Notes: generated by a model from the letters alone, not told the origin. A stretch of DNA of 64,000 bases from JAXGYX01 sp040772065 (GCA_040772065.1 JAXGYX010000001.1:992001-1056000), one strand, 5' to 3'; shown: positions 54,270 through 63,902, counted from the stretch's first letter. Numbers and translations: made by a program.

Positions 54270-55079
54270 ATGAGTGAAAAATTGACATTGTATGGCTTTA
54301 ACAATTTAACAAAAACACTTAGTTTTAATATATACGATATCTGTTACGCAAAGACCAAACGTGAGCAAGAGGACTATTTGGCGTACATCGATGACCAATA
54401 CAACTCACAACGTCTTACGAACATTCTATACCAGGTCACCGAACTGATTGGCGCGACCGTCTTGAATATTTCCCGTCAAGATTATGAACCGCAGGGCGCG
54501 TCGGTCAATATTTTGATCGCCGAGCAGGCGGTGGCTCCCGGAGATATCGACATGTCCTGCAATCAGGGGCACATTGAAGGCGTGCCATCCGTGCCCGACA
54601 CACTGCACGCCCATCTGGACAAAAGTCACGTGACCGTGCATACCTTCCCGGAATCTCACCCCGAAAACTCCGTCAGCACGTTTAGAGTCGACATTGACGT
54701 GCAAACCTGTGGAACTGTCTCTCCTTTGAATACCTTGGATTTTCTAATTTCCAGTTTTGACTCGGACATCATCGTAATCGATTATCGTGTGCGTGGCTTC
54801 ACCCGCGACATTATCGGGAAAAAATACTTCATGGATCACGATATTCACTCGATCCAGGAATATATCGATCCACAAACCCTGACTCGATATGACGCCATCG
54901 ACCTAAACGTCTACCAGTCCAATTTATTTCACACGAAAATGCTGATCAAGGAGATTGATCTGCAAAACTACCTATTCAACGCCAACGCCGATGAGCTGGC
55001 TCCACATGAACGTCTGGATATCAGCAATCGACTGCGCGAGGAAATGATTGAAATATTCAGTGGCATGAATATTTACTGA
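54270..55079 (+). CDS. speD: S-adenosylmethionine decarboxylase proenzyme, long bacterial type
   Basis: A 269-residue pyruvoyl-dependent enzyme of the E. coli SpeD type (about 264 residues). The self-cleavage serine is Ser119 in HLDKSHVTVHTFPE, which yields the pyruvoyl group. LYGFNNLTKTLSFNIYDICYA matches the family N-terminus. It makes the aminopropyl donor for SpeE, encoded two genes downstream. ATG 54270 has AAAGG ten bases upstream; the longer reading from 54219 runs into the leader. Confidence 0.94.
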   Translation: MSEKLTLYGFNNLTKTLSFNIYDICYAKTKREQEDYLAYIDDQYNSQRLTNILYQVTELIGATVLNISRQDYEPQGASVNILIAEQAVAPGDIDMSCNQGHIEGVPSVPDTLHAHLDKSHVTVHTFPESHPENSVSTFRVDIDVQTCGTVSPLNTLDFLISSFDSDIIVIDYRVRGFTRDIIGKKYFMDHDIHSIQEYIDPQTLTRYDAIDLNVYQSNLFHTKMLIKEIDLQNYLFNANADELAPHERLDISNRLREEMIEIFSGMNIY

Positions 55080-55138
55080 TCAATCACGGCGAAGTCCCAT
55101 CGCATCCGCTCGGGATCCCCTTTGAGGTAGGAATTGAC

Positions 55139-56605
55139 ATGCATGAACTGCGACAACGAAACACACCTTTATTTGACGCGCTGAAAAAACACATCGACGA
55201 TCGCACGGTACATTTCGATGTGCCGGGACACAAAGGAGGGCGAGGCAATCCAGAGTTGAAAGACTTTCTGGGTGAAAACGCCATGAAAGCCGACGTCAAT
55301 TCCATGAAAGCTTTGGACAACCTTTGTCATCCAATTTCCGTTATCCGCGAGGCGGAGCAGATCGCCGCCGAGGCGTTCAGCGCCCAACATGCGTTCTTTG
55401 TCGTAAATGGCACCACCGCCGGCATTCAGACGATGATCATGACCGCCTGTAAGCCGGGAGACAAGATCATCATGCCGCGCAACGTGCACCGTAGCGCGAT
55501 CAACGCATTGGTGATTTGCGGCGCAATCCCCGTCTATGTCAACCCGGGCATCAACGAACGACTCGGCATTCCCCTGGGCATGGCCTATGAGGACATCCAC
55601 GCGGCCATCAACGATCATCCCGACGCCAAAGCCGTGTTCGTCAACAACCCCACCTATTACGGAATCTGTCCGGATTTGCGAAGAATCACGAATCTGGCGC
55701 ATCGACATGGCATGCTGTTGCTGGTCGACGAGGCGCATGGCACCCATTTTTATTTTGGCGAAGATTTACCGCCCGCCGCGATGCACTGTGGAGCGGACAT
55801 GTCTGCGGTCAGCATGCACAAGACCGGCGGATCCCTGACTCAAAGCTCGCTTCTTTTGCTGGGCAAGAATATGAACGAAGGCAGAGTCCGTCAAGTTTTA
55901 AATCTGACACAGACGACTTCAGCGTCTTATCTGTTGATGATCTCGCTGGATCTCGCGCGTAAAAATCTATATCGAAGCGGAAAACGCATTTTCCGCAAAG
56001 TGATGAGCATGACAGAGTATGCCCGGCGGGAAATCAATCAAATCGGCGGTTACCTGGCCTTTAGTCAAAACTGCGCCGATGGCGACGCGTTCTATCTGTT
56101 CGACAACACCAAGTTGTCGGTCCACACTTTGGATATCGGACTGGCCGGTGTCGAAGTTTATGACATCCTGCGCGATGAATACAACATCCAAATCGAGTTT
56201 GGCGATTTGGGCAATTTTTTGGCCATCATATCCTCCGGTGACCGCTATCTGGAACTGGAGCGCCTGATGGCTGCGCTGACCGACATTAAGCGGCGCTATC
56301 AAAAAGAGCCGACCGGCATGCTGAGCGGCGAATATATCAAACCAATCGTTGAAATGCCACCACAGGCGGCATTTTACGCCACACAAAAGACACTGCCACT
56401 CGTCCAATCCGGTGGAGAGATTTCAGCTGAATTTGTTATGTGCTATCCTCCAGGTATACCAATACTCGCTCCGGGCGAACGAATCACCGACGAGGTGATC
56501 AACTATATTGAATACAGCCGGGAAAAAGGCAGTTCGTTGACCGGAGCCATGGACATTGACACGCGTGACATTAATGTCGTGACCCGACCACACACCTTCA
56601 ATTAA
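55139..56605 (+). CDS. speA: Arginine decarboxylase (Orn/Lys/Arg decarboxylase family, fold type I)
   Basis: A 488-residue PLP decarboxylase. Seen: FDVPGHKGGRGNP, ADVNSMKALDNLCHP, VNGTTAGIQTMI, VDEAHGTHFYFG and the PLP lysine in SMHKTGGSLTQSS. The family covers Arg, Lys and Orn decarboxylases; an agmatinase gene in the same run makes arginine the likely substrate, giving agmatine. This short Gram-positive form lacks the CheY-like N-terminal wing. GAGGTAGG lies upstream of the ATG. Confidence 0.9.
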   Translation: MHELRQRNTPLFDALKKHIDDRTVHFDVPGHKGGRGNPELKDFLGENAMKADVNSMKALDNLCHPISVIREAEQIAAEAFSAQHAFFVVNGTTAGIQTMIMTACKPGDKIIMPRNVHRSAINALVICGAIPVYVNPGINERLGIPLGMAYEDIHAAINDHPDAKAVFVNNPTYYGICPDLRRITNLAHRHGMLLLVDEAHGTHFYFGEDLPPAAMHCGADMSAVSMHKTGGSLTQSSLLLLGKNMNEGRVRQVLNLTQTTSASYLLMISLDLARKNLYRSGKRIFRKVMSMTEYARREINQIGGYLAFSQNCADGDAFYLFDNTKLSVHTLDIGLAGVEVYDILRDEYNIQIEFGDLGNFLAIISSGDRYLELERLMAALTDIKRRYQKEPTGMLSGEYIKPIVEMPPQAAFYATQKTLPLVQSGGEISAEFVMCYPPGIPILAPGERITDEVINYIEYSREKGSSLTGAMDIDTRDINVVTRPHTFN

Positions 56606-56644
56606 GCTAAAACGAGATTTCACGCCTTAGAATGGAGATTGAGC

Positions 56645-57496
56645 ATGAACTTGTGGTTTACCGAAGATCACACCCCTTCTGTCCGTTTCACTATGAAAGT
56701 CGAACGTGAGGTGATCCATCAGCGCAGCGACCATCAAGACATCGTGATTTTGGACACAGTAGAGTTCGGCCGTGTGTTGATCCTTGACAGTTATCTGATG
56801 CTGACCGAAAAAGACGAGTACATCTATCACGAAATGATCACCCATGTCGCGGTCGCAACCAATCCGCGAATCCGCGATGTATTGGTCATCGGGGCGGGCG
56901 ACGGAGGCACAATCAGGGAGTTGACACGCTATCCTTTTATTCGCAGAATTGATTTAGTCGACATTGATGAAGATGTGGTCACTTTGTGCAAAGAGTATTT
57001 GCCTCAGACTGCTTCCAAGCTGGACGACCCCAGGGTCAATCTGCAAATCGCCGATGGTGTGCAATTTGTCCGCCGCAAACAAAATGAATATCAACTGATC
57101 ATTGTCGACTCAACCGATCCGTTTGGTCCGGGAGAGGGGCTGTTCACCCGTGAGTTTTATGGCAATTGCTATAACGCGCTGACTGACGATGGAATTTTAA
57201 TCAATCAGCACGAAAGCACTTTTTATGACGAGTACGTGGCGGCGATGCAACGGGCGCACGCGCGAATCAAAGAATTGTTTGATATTGCGATGGTGTACCA
57301 GGCGCACATCCCCACCTATCCGTCCGGTCACTGGTTGTTCGGTTTCGCTTCCAAAAGATTTCATCCGATCAGGGATTTGGACACCACGCTTTGGAACGAC
57401 CTGGACATCAGGACAAGGTACTATAACACCGATCTTCATGTTGGCTGTTTCGCCTTGCCAAACTATGTAAAGGACTTGTTGAATTATGAGCATTAA
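56645..57496 (+). CDS. speE: Spermidine synthase
   Basis: A 283-residue aminopropyltransferase with a Rossmann methyltransferase-like fold: LWFTEDHTPSVRFTMKV, VLVIGAGDGGTIRELTRYP (decarboxylated-AdoMet binding), DLVDIDEDVV and the catalytic Asp in LIIVDSTDPFGPGEGLF. It converts putrescine and decarboxylated AdoMet to spermidine. ATG 56645 follows GGAGATTGAGC. The 3' end overlaps the agmatinase start by 11 bases. Confidence 0.94.
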   Translation: MNLWFTEDHTPSVRFTMKVEREVIHQRSDHQDIVILDTVEFGRVLILDSYLMLTEKDEYIYHEMITHVAVATNPRIRDVLVIGAGDGGTIRELTRYPFIRRIDLVDIDEDVVTLCKEYLPQTASKLDDPRVNLQIADGVQFVRRKQNEYQLIIVDSTDPFGPGEGLFTREFYGNCYNALTDDGILINQHESTFYDEYVAAMQRAHARIKELFDIAMVYQAHIPTYPSGHWLFGFASKRFHPIRDLDTTLWNDLDIRTRYYNTDLHVGCFALPNYVKDLLNYEH

Positions 57497-58385
57497 GCAA
57501 CATTTGCCGCATCGCATGAACCGCCACATTCCTTTTTTAGGTCTGAACACAAAATATAAGAAAGCGGAAATTGTGCTGTTCGGCGCGCCGTTTGACGGCA
57601 CCACCTCCTATCATCCGGGGGCGCGTTTTGGCCCATCCTCCATTCGCAATGAAAGCTATGCGTTGGAATCATATAGCCCCTACCAAAACCGCGATGTGTT
57701 TGACTATAGAATTTGTGATATGGGCGATCTTGAATTGCCGTTTGGCAATACCGAACGAGTTCTCAATATGATCTATGACACCGAAGCCAAGCTGTTTGAA
57801 GATGAAAAGTTCCCGGTTATGATAGGGGGCGAGCACCTGGTGACCTATCCCGCGGTTAAAGCCGCGGCTGAACGGTATCCGGATTTGCGCATCATTCATT
57901 TTGACGCCCATGCCGATCTGCGGGATGAATATTTGGGTGAAAAACTCTCACACGCCTGCGTGATTCGTCGCTGCTGGGAGATCGTTGGAGACAATCGGAT
58001 CTTCCAATTTGGCATTCGCAGCGGAGACCGTCAAGAATTTCAGTGGTCAAAAGATCACACATTTTTACATCGCAACGGATTCGCCGCGTTGCCCAGTGCG
58101 CTTGAGGAGATCGGGGACGCCCCGGTCTATCTGACAATCGACCTGGATGTGCTCGATCCGTCTTGTTTTCCGGGTACCGGAACCCCGGAAGCCGGCGGTG
58201 TCAGCTTTTTAGATTTGTATGGCGCATTGCGTTCCACCGGAAAGCTTAATGTTGTGGGGCTTGACATTACCGAATTAGCGCCCGACCTTGACCCCGGCTT
58301 TACATCAACCAGTCTCGCGGGCAAACTGCTACGTGAGATCTGTATCATGACTTGCCGCGCTCGTCGAAACGAGGAATTTCCTTAA
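57486..58385 (+). CDS. speB: Agmatinase
   Basis: A 299-residue ureohydrolase with a two-manganese site: ligands in MIGGEHLVTYP, HFDAHADLRDEY and TIDLDVLDPSCFPGTGTPE. It hydrolyses agmatine to putrescine and urea. Translation is probably coupled to speE by overlap. With SpeA it forms the arginine route to putrescine. Confidence 0.93.
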   Translation: MSIKQHLPHRMNRHIPFLGLNTKYKKAEIVLFGAPFDGTTSYHPGARFGPSSIRNESYALESYSPYQNRDVFDYRICDMGDLELPFGNTERVLNMIYDTEAKLFEDEKFPVMIGGEHLVTYPAVKAAAERYPDLRIIHFDAHADLRDEYLGEKLSHACVIRRCWEIVGDNRIFQFGIRSGDRQEFQWSKDHTFLHRNGFAALPSALEEIGDAPVYLTIDLDVLDPSCFPGTGTPEAGGVSFLDLYGALRSTGKLNVVGLDITELAPDLDPGFTSTSLAGKLLREICIMTCRARRNEEFP

Positions 58386-58486
58386 GTTGGTCTGATGGCC
58401 GTCGCCTCACATAAGCAAGCCAAATTAGTATCGTGCATGTCGCGGCTGATTCAACAGCGCGGCCATTGTCAAAGAAGGAGTGAAAA

Positions 58487-59686
58487 ATGACCAGAATAAT
58501 GATTATCGGCGCCGGTGGAGTGGCGTCAGTCGCGGCCCACAAGTGCGTGCAAAACAGTGATGTTTTTCAAGAGATCCTCATCGCCAGCCGCACCAAGTCA
58601 AAATGTGACGCGTTGAAAGCTAAATTGGATGGCAAAGGAGCGCTGATCACAACCGCGGAAATTGATGCCGACGATGTGCCTGCGTTGACCGCGCTGATAC
58701 GAGAATACGGTCCGGATGTTGTGCTGAATCTGGCGCTTCCATATCAAGATCTCCACATCATGGACGCCTGCCTGGCCGCCGGTGTGGATTATGTGGACAC
58801 GGCGAACTACGAGCCGCTGGATACCGCCAAATTTGAGTATTCATGGCAATGGGCTTACCGTGACCGCTACAAGGACGCCGGCATCACCGCCTTGCTAGGA
58901 TCGGGATTTGATCCCGGTGTGACCGGTGTCTTTTGCGCCTACGCGCTCAAACACCATTTTGATCAAATTGACACGATCGACATCCTCGATTGCAACGCCG
59001 GCGACCACGGCTACCCCTTCGCCACTAATTTCAATCCGGAGATCAACATTCGCGAAGTCACCGCGCCGGGGCGCTATTACGAGGATGGAGAATTCCATCA
59101 AACCGATCCGCTGTCCATCAAACGTGTATATGATTTCCCGCAAATTGGCGAGCGGGACATGTACTTGCTTTATCATGAGGAACTTGAGTCACTCGCCCTC
59201 AACATCCCCGGCGTCAAGCGAATCCGGTTTTTCATGACCTTCTCACAGAGCTATCTCACCCATCTTAAGTGTCTGGAGAACGTCGGCATGACCGGCATCG
59301 ATCCGATCGATTTCGATGGCAAGCCGATCGTCCCTGTTCAATTCTTAAAAGCGTTGTTACCGGATCCGGCCACTTTGGGCCCGCGCACCGTTGGAAAAAC
59401 AAACATCGGCTGCATCTTTACCGGCACCAAAGATGGTAAGCCGAAAACCTACTATCTTTATAACGTCTGTGATCACCAGGAGAGCTACCGCGAAGTCGGA
59501 TCACAAGCGGTGTCGTACACGACAGGTGTGCCGGCCATGATTGGCGCGAAAATGCTGGCGACCGGTATTTGGAAAGGGCCCGGTGTGTTCAACATAGAGG
59601 AATTCGATCCCGATCCCTTTATGGAAGAACTAAATAAAAACGGCTTGCCCTGGCACGAAAGCTTATCACCGGATATGGTCGAATAA
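58487..59686 (+). CDS. Carboxy(nor)spermidine dehydrogenase, saccharopine dehydrogenase family
   Basis: A 399-residue NADPH-dependent enzyme. It starts RIMIIGAGGVASVAAHKCVQ (Rossmann loop) and contains ALPYQDLHIMDACLAAGVDYVDTANYE, here split as PYQDLHIMDAC and DYVDTANYE, and GFDPGVTGVFCAYA. This subgroup joins aspartate semialdehyde to putrescine or diaminopropane by reductive condensation. The adjoining NspC gene supports this over saccharopine reductase. AGAAGGAGTG precedes the ATG, after a 101-base gap holding a weak inverted repeat (ATGGCCG/CGGCCAT). Confidence 0.9.
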   Translation: MTRIMIIGAGGVASVAAHKCVQNSDVFQEILIASRTKSKCDALKAKLDGKGALITTAEIDADDVPALTALIREYGPDVVLNLALPYQDLHIMDACLAAGVDYVDTANYEPLDTAKFEYSWQWAYRDRYKDAGITALLGSGFDPGVTGVFCAYALKHHFDQIDTIDILDCNAGDHGYPFATNFNPEINIREVTAPGRYYEDGEFHQTDPLSIKRVYDFPQIGERDMYLLYHEELESLALNIPGVKRIRFFMTFSQSYLTHLKCLENVGMTGIDPIDFDGKPIVPVQFLKALLPDPATLGPRTVGKTNIGCIFTGTKDGKPKTYYLYNVCDHQESYREVGSQAVSYTTGVPAMIGAKMLATGIWKGPGVFNIEEFDPDPFMEELNKNGLPWHESLSPDMVE

Positions 59687-59688
59687 AG

Positions 59689-60918
59689 ATGAAGCAACAA
59701 GATAAACAACCGGACACCGGTATGACCGATCTTCCCACCAAAACATCCGAAGACATCAAATTTGACGTCTTCGCTGTTCCCACACCCTGCTATCTGGTTG
59801 ACACCGATCTGTTGCAACTGAATCTAAACCGCCTCACCGAGGTCAAACGCCGAACAGGAGCGAAAATCCTGCTGGCTCAGAAAGCATTCTCGATGTATAG
59901 CCTTTATCCACAAATCTCGGCCGTTTTGGATGGCACCACCTCCAGCGGCTTACACGAGGCCAAGCTGGGGGCCGCATATTTTCCCGGTGAGAGACATGTC
60001 TTCTCACCGGCTTACCGCCCCATTGATCTGCCCGAACTACTCGATATTTCCGACTATATGGTCTTCAATTCATTTGACCAATGGCGAAAGCATAAAGACA
60101 CCGTGGTGAATCATCATTCACCACCCTCGATCGGCATGCGCGTCAACCCGGAGCATTCCACCCAGGACACACCGCTTTACGATCCATGTGGCCCGGGTTC
60201 GCGCCTGGGCGCCACTTTGGATAATTTTAGACCTGAGGAGTTGGACGGCATAGACGGACTCCATTTTCACACACTATGCGAGCAAGGAGCCGAAGACCTC
60301 AGCGAGACATTGGCCGTCATCGAGCAAAAATTCGGCGACTGGATACCGCGGATGAAATGGTTGAACATGGGCGGCGGACATCATATCACCGACCGGCGAT
60401 ACAATCTACCTCTCCTGCTCCGCACAATAGAACACACGCAGATAAAATATGATGTTCAGGTTTATCTTGAGCCCGGCGAGGCCGTGGTGCTGAACACCGG
60501 TTTTTTGGTCGCTGAGGTAATGGACAGCGTCAAAAATGTGATTGAAACATTGATTCTGGATGCCTCGGCCGAATGTCATATGCCGGACGTGCTGGCGATG
60601 CCCTACCGGCCCAAAGTCGTGCTCCAAACAAAAAACAGTAAACGATTTTTGAACGCAGACAAGCCCAATGTGAAGCCCCATACCTACCGTCTTAGCAGCT
60701 GCACCTGCCTGGCCGGAGACATCGTTGGAGACTATTCGTTTGATGAGCCTGTCAAACCGGGAGATCGTCTGATATTTTTTGACATGGCGCTCTACACCAT
60801 GGTGAAAAATAACACGTTCAACGGGATGCCTCTACCGTCAATAATGACATATGGAAAGAAAGACGGCCTAAGACTCGTTCGTGACTTTGGGTTTGAGGAC
60901 TTTAAATCGAGACTGTGA
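59689..60918 (+). CDS. nspC: Carboxy(nor)spermidine decarboxylase
   Basis: A 409-residue fold-type III PLP decarboxylase (alanine-racemase-like barrel). PLP lysine in ILLAQKAFSMY, GMRVNPEHS, LHFHTLCEQGAEDL, NMGGGHHITDRRY, YLEPGEAVVLNTG and SSCTCLAGD are family features. It decarboxylates carboxyspermidine or carboxynorspermidine to the triamine. Three bases separate it from the dehydrogenase gene. A start at the Met12 codon would remove an unconserved tail. Confidence 0.93.
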   Translation: MKQQDKQPDTGMTDLPTKTSEDIKFDVFAVPTPCYLVDTDLLQLNLNRLTEVKRRTGAKILLAQKAFSMYSLYPQISAVLDGTTSSGLHEAKLGAAYFPGERHVFSPAYRPIDLPELLDISDYMVFNSFDQWRKHKDTVVNHHSPPSIGMRVNPEHSTQDTPLYDPCGPGSRLGATLDNFRPEELDGIDGLHFHTLCEQGAEDLSETLAVIEQKFGDWIPRMKWLNMGGGHHITDRRYNLPLLLRTIEHTQIKYDVQVYLEPGEAVVLNTGFLVAEVMDSVKNVIETLILDASAECHMPDVLAMPYRPKVVLQTKNSKRFLNADKPNVKPHTYRLSSCTCLAGDIVGDYSFDEPVKPGDRLIFFDMALYTMVKNNTFNGMPLPSIMTYGKKDGLRLVRDFGFEDFKSRL

Positions 60919-60972
60919 TTTACACCATTGAACGCGGTCAACCTCCTCGACCATGATTCACAATCTCAATCG

Positions 60973-61003
60973 AAAAAGGCTTTGATCCCGGGATCAAAGC
61001 CTT
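60973..61003 (-). terminator. Terminator between nspC and the amylase gene
   Basis: A perfect palindrome at 60976-61003 (half-site AAGGCTTTGATCCC). On the minus strand it is followed by TTTTT (60973-60977), fitting termination of the amylase transcript. The plus-strand side lacks a T-run, so it may be weaker for the polyamine transcript. Confidence 0.75.
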
Positions 61004-61067
61004 GCCGTTTATAGTGGACACGGAGCCCATGCCAAAACATGTGCGTCGCTGAATAAAGAGATTTATT

Positions 61068-62633
61068 TCAACTGTCTTTTGTTTCTTCAACATCAGGATC
61101 AATATCAGGATCAATATCAGGATCAATATCAGGATCAACATCGTCCAGCACAAAATCATCCAGCGGCAAACCATCCTGTAACCAGCACGAAACTCTGCCC
61201 GCGTGGACCGGGAAATCCGCAAATCCTTCCTCATCAATCAGTATTTTCGCATCATGATTGCCCAGGAAATCAGCAAACATCGTGCCGGCCGCGGCTGTAC
61301 CTACATTCATGCGCAGAACCATGTCGTCATCGCGCAGTGTCATTACAACCGCCATGCCTTCCGGATGATTACGGTCGCCTTCGCGAACCCAACCAATCAC
61401 ATTCTCATCAGAAAAATAGTCGATCTGCGTGCCATACGCGTAGTGACGGCGCACCAGCAGCATCTTGTCCAAAATATCTTTGTATGATGGTGTCGGGTGA
61501 CCGTCACCGTCGGAACCATAGTAGTCTCCATAAAACACGCAAGGATAGCCATCTTTGCGCAACAAAATCAGGGCGTAGGCGCTTTCCTTAAAATTGTCCG
61601 GCACATGAGACTCCAACGACTGACCCGGTTGGCTGTCATGATTGTCAACAAAGGTAACCGTGTGTGTGGGGTTGCTCTGGACTTGGGTGCCGTCAAACAC
61701 CTTGCGCAGATCATATGAATCCGGATTGTTGCCCGCTTCCATAAAATTATAGTGCAGCGCGACATCAAATAAATCCACAGAGTATTGCGTCTCCTCCAAA
61801 TACTCCGAGGTCGTCACTAAATTGTCCTGCCAGTACTCACCGACAAAATAAAAATCTTTGTGCCCGCTTTTTATATGACTGACCAACTTTTGCATAAACG
61901 ACGCGCTGATATGCTTCACTGCGTCAAGTCTCATGCCGTCAATGCCCAGTTCCTCTATGAACCAGTCCGCCCAATTCAACAATTCCCGCACAACATCCGG
62001 GTGGCTGTGATCGATGTCGGCATACATCAAATAATCATAGTTACCCAGTTCATTAGACGTGTCCTCCGACCAATATTTCCCCTCACCCAGGATTCGATAG
62101 ATGCCTTTTTTACCGGTCCGATTGTCAAAATCCACACCGGTGAAATGATACCAGCTCCAGACAAATGCGGAGTATTTCTTATTCCTGCCGGGAAAAGTAA
62201 AGCCCGTCCAGGCATCTATCTCTCTCGCCTGGGCGATCTCCTCTTCACGATTCTGCGGATTCACTTCGACTGCGTGACATGCTTCGGTAAAGTCCGCTCC
62301 CGCTTTGTGATTCAGGACCGTGTCCGCGTAAACTTCGATTTGGAATTTATGAAGGGTATCAATCGCCTTGATCAACTCTTCCTTTGTGCCATATTTTGTC
62401 CGCACGGCACCTTTTTGATTAAATTCGCCCAAATCAAAAAGATCATACACGCCATAACCGACATCCTCGGTTTTGATCGCTTTATAGGCCGGTGGAATCC
62501 AGACGGCCGTCACGCCCTTTTCAGATAAACTTTGGGCGTCTTGAGTCAACTGCTTCCACAAATCTCCGGTATCAGGCAAATACCATTCAAAGTATTGAAA
62601 CATACAGCCATTTTTCGGGGCACGACAATCCAT
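61068..62633 (-). CDS. Intracellular alpha-amylase (GH13)
   Basis: A 521-residue enzyme without a signal peptide, so probably cytoplasmic, acting on maltodextrins or glycogen. GH13 conserved regions: ADTVLNHKAGAD, GMRLDAVKHISA (nucleophile Asp), FVGEYW (acid/base Glu) and FVDNHDSQPGQ (third Asp). FQYFEWYLPDTGDLW at the N-terminus is typical of liquefying amylases. An acidic C-terminal tail repeats Asp-Pro-Asp-Ile four times. ATG 62633 follows GGAGAATCT; the reading to 62666 is unsupported. Confidence 0.93.
   Translation of the reverse strand: MDCRAPKNGCMFQYFEWYLPDTGDLWKQLTQDAQSLSEKGVTAVWIPPAYKAIKTEDVGYGVYDLFDLGEFNQKGAVRTKYGTKEELIKAIDTLHKFQIEVYADTVLNHKAGADFTEACHAVEVNPQNREEEIAQAREIDAWTGFTFPGRNKKYSAFVWSWYHFTGVDFDNRTGKKGIYRILGEGKYWSEDTSNELGNYDYLMYADIDHSHPDVVRELLNWADWFIEELGIDGMRLDAVKHISASFMQKLVSHIKSGHKDFYFVGEYWQDNLVTTSEYLEETQYSVDLFDVALHYNFMEAGNNPDSYDLRKVFDGTQVQSNPTHTVTFVDNHDSQPGQSLESHVPDNFKESAYALILLRKDGYPCVFYGDYYGSDGDGHPTPSYKDILDKMLLVRRHYAYGTQIDYFSDENVIGWVREGDRNHPEGMAVVMTLRDDDMVLRMNVGTAAAGTMFADFLGNHDAKILIDEEGFADFPVHAGRVSCWLQDGLPLDDFVLDDVDPDIDPDIDPDIDPDVEETKDS
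61092..61139. repeat. Four 12-bp tandem repeats at the 3' end of the amylase gene
   Basis: ATCAGGATCAAT is repeated four times in frame (last copy ends AAC), coding for the Asp-Pro-Asp-Ile tail. The first three copies are identical, so the tract is recent and liable to change length without a frameshift. Confidence 0.92.
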
Positions 62634-62742
62634 AGATTCTCCTCGTGGCTTTCGCATGTAATTCACTCAACCCCGCAATCGCGCTCGACCACTAAATGGT
62701 TCACTCAAGTTACCCGGAAGCACCTCGAATGTACCTTAGGCA

Positions 62743-63750
62743 TCAAAGAAGTCGAACTTGATTTTCTTGACAAAGGTTGATGGTTTCTTGATCCCACAGT
62801 GAAGATTGCACCTCTCCGATGTGCGCCTTGCCCAGCAACAGCATGCACAAACGGGACTGCCCAATTCCGCCACCAATGGACAGTGGCAAAATATCTTCCA
62901 ACAACATCTGATGAAACGGTAGTTTTCGGCGATCATTGCAATCGGCAAGATTCAACTGATGGTCCAGCGCCTCGCCATCCACACGGATACCCATGGAGGA
63001 CAATTCCAACGCCTCGTCAAGTATCGGGTTGTACATCAGCAGGTCACCGTTCAACCGCCAGTCATCATAGTCCGGCGCACGGCGATCATGCGGTTGCCCG
63101 GAACGCAATTTCCCACCGATCTGCAATAGAAAAGTTGTATGGTGCTCTTTAACAAAACGATGTTCACGCTCTTTTGGTGTCAGTGACGGATAAAGGTCCT
63201 CTAACTCCTGTGTGGTGATAAACGCGATATTGCGATCCACCACAACCGGAATCTGATGAAATTTCCAACGGACCATAAAGGATGATTGATAAATGCAATC
63301 GACGATGTCTTGCACTGTCTGTTTGAGATAATCGATGGTGCGATCCGCTCTGCCAATCGCTTTCTCCCAATCCCACTGATCAACATAAATCGAATGAATG
63401 TTATCCAGCACCTCATCACGCCGGATCGCGTTCATATCCGTATAGATTCCTTCTCCCAAATGAAAACCATAGCGATACAGCGCCAAACGTTTCCATTTGG
63501 CCAACGAGTGAACCACTTCACCGTCTCCGCCTGTGGCGGGTATATCAAAACTGACCGGGCGCTCGACACCACTTAGGTTGTCATTCAGTCCACTTGTCGG
63601 GTCGACAAACAATGGAGCGGATACTCGCTTGAGATTCAAGGCGTCAGACAGATTTTGTTGAAATGTGTTTTTAATTAAACCGATCGCCAGCTGGGTTTCA
63701 TACAAATCCAAAGCGGATTCATATCCGGCGGGAATAACGGAATGATTCAT
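62743..63750 (-). CDS. asnA: Aspartate-ammonia ligase (ammonia-dependent asparagine synthetase)
   Basis: A 335-residue class II synthetase-like enzyme making asparagine from aspartate, ammonia and ATP. Segments: ETQLAIGLIKNTFQ, LKRVSAPLFVDPTSGLND, VVHSLAKWKRLALYRYGF, DQWDWEKAI and LPLSIGGGIGQSRLCMLLL match AsnA. It has no glutaminase domain and uses free ammonia. ATG 63750 follows GAGGG; the longer reading to 63780 is less likely. Confidence 0.95.
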   Translation of the reverse strand: MNHSVIPAGYESALDLYETQLAIGLIKNTFQQNLSDALNLKRVSAPLFVDPTSGLNDNLSGVERPVSFDIPATGGDGEVVHSLAKWKRLALYRYGFHLGEGIYTDMNAIRRDEVLDNIHSIYVDQWDWEKAIGRADRTIDYLKQTVQDIVDCIYQSSFMVRWKFHQIPVVVDRNIAFITTQELEDLYPSLTPKEREHRFVKEHHTTFLLQIGGKLRSGQPHDRRAPDYDDWRLNGDLLMYNPILDEALELSSMGIRVDGEALDHQLNLADCNDRRKLPFHQMLLEDILPLSIGGGIGQSRLCMLLLGKAHIGEVQSSLWDQETINLCQENQVRLL

Positions 63751-63822
63751 ATTTGGGTCCCTCTCTAAACATTCACTCATGAAGATTATGTTACCCCATT
63801 TTTATCTATATATAAAGAAGAA

Positions 63823-63863
63823 CGCCAAGAGTTGGCGGACAAACGCTTGCGAACGAGGCAAGC
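63823..63863 (-). promoter_or_regulatory. Two tandem hairpins upstream of asnA
   Basis: Minus strand: GCTTGC-7nt-GCAAGC (63845-63863), then CGCCAA-3nt-TTGGCG (63823-63837) followed by TTCTTCTTT. This could be a terminator for the gene beyond the window or an attenuator in the asnA leader. No T-box consensus was seen. Confidence 0.45.
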
Positions 63864-63902
63864 CTAAGAAATTTCTTGACAGTCGAGAATGAGGACGATG
63901 AC

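Noticed and set aside
55169..55747. 192-codon minus-strand open frame inside speA
   Set aside because: Antisense to a well-supported decarboxylase; no motifs or ribosome site.
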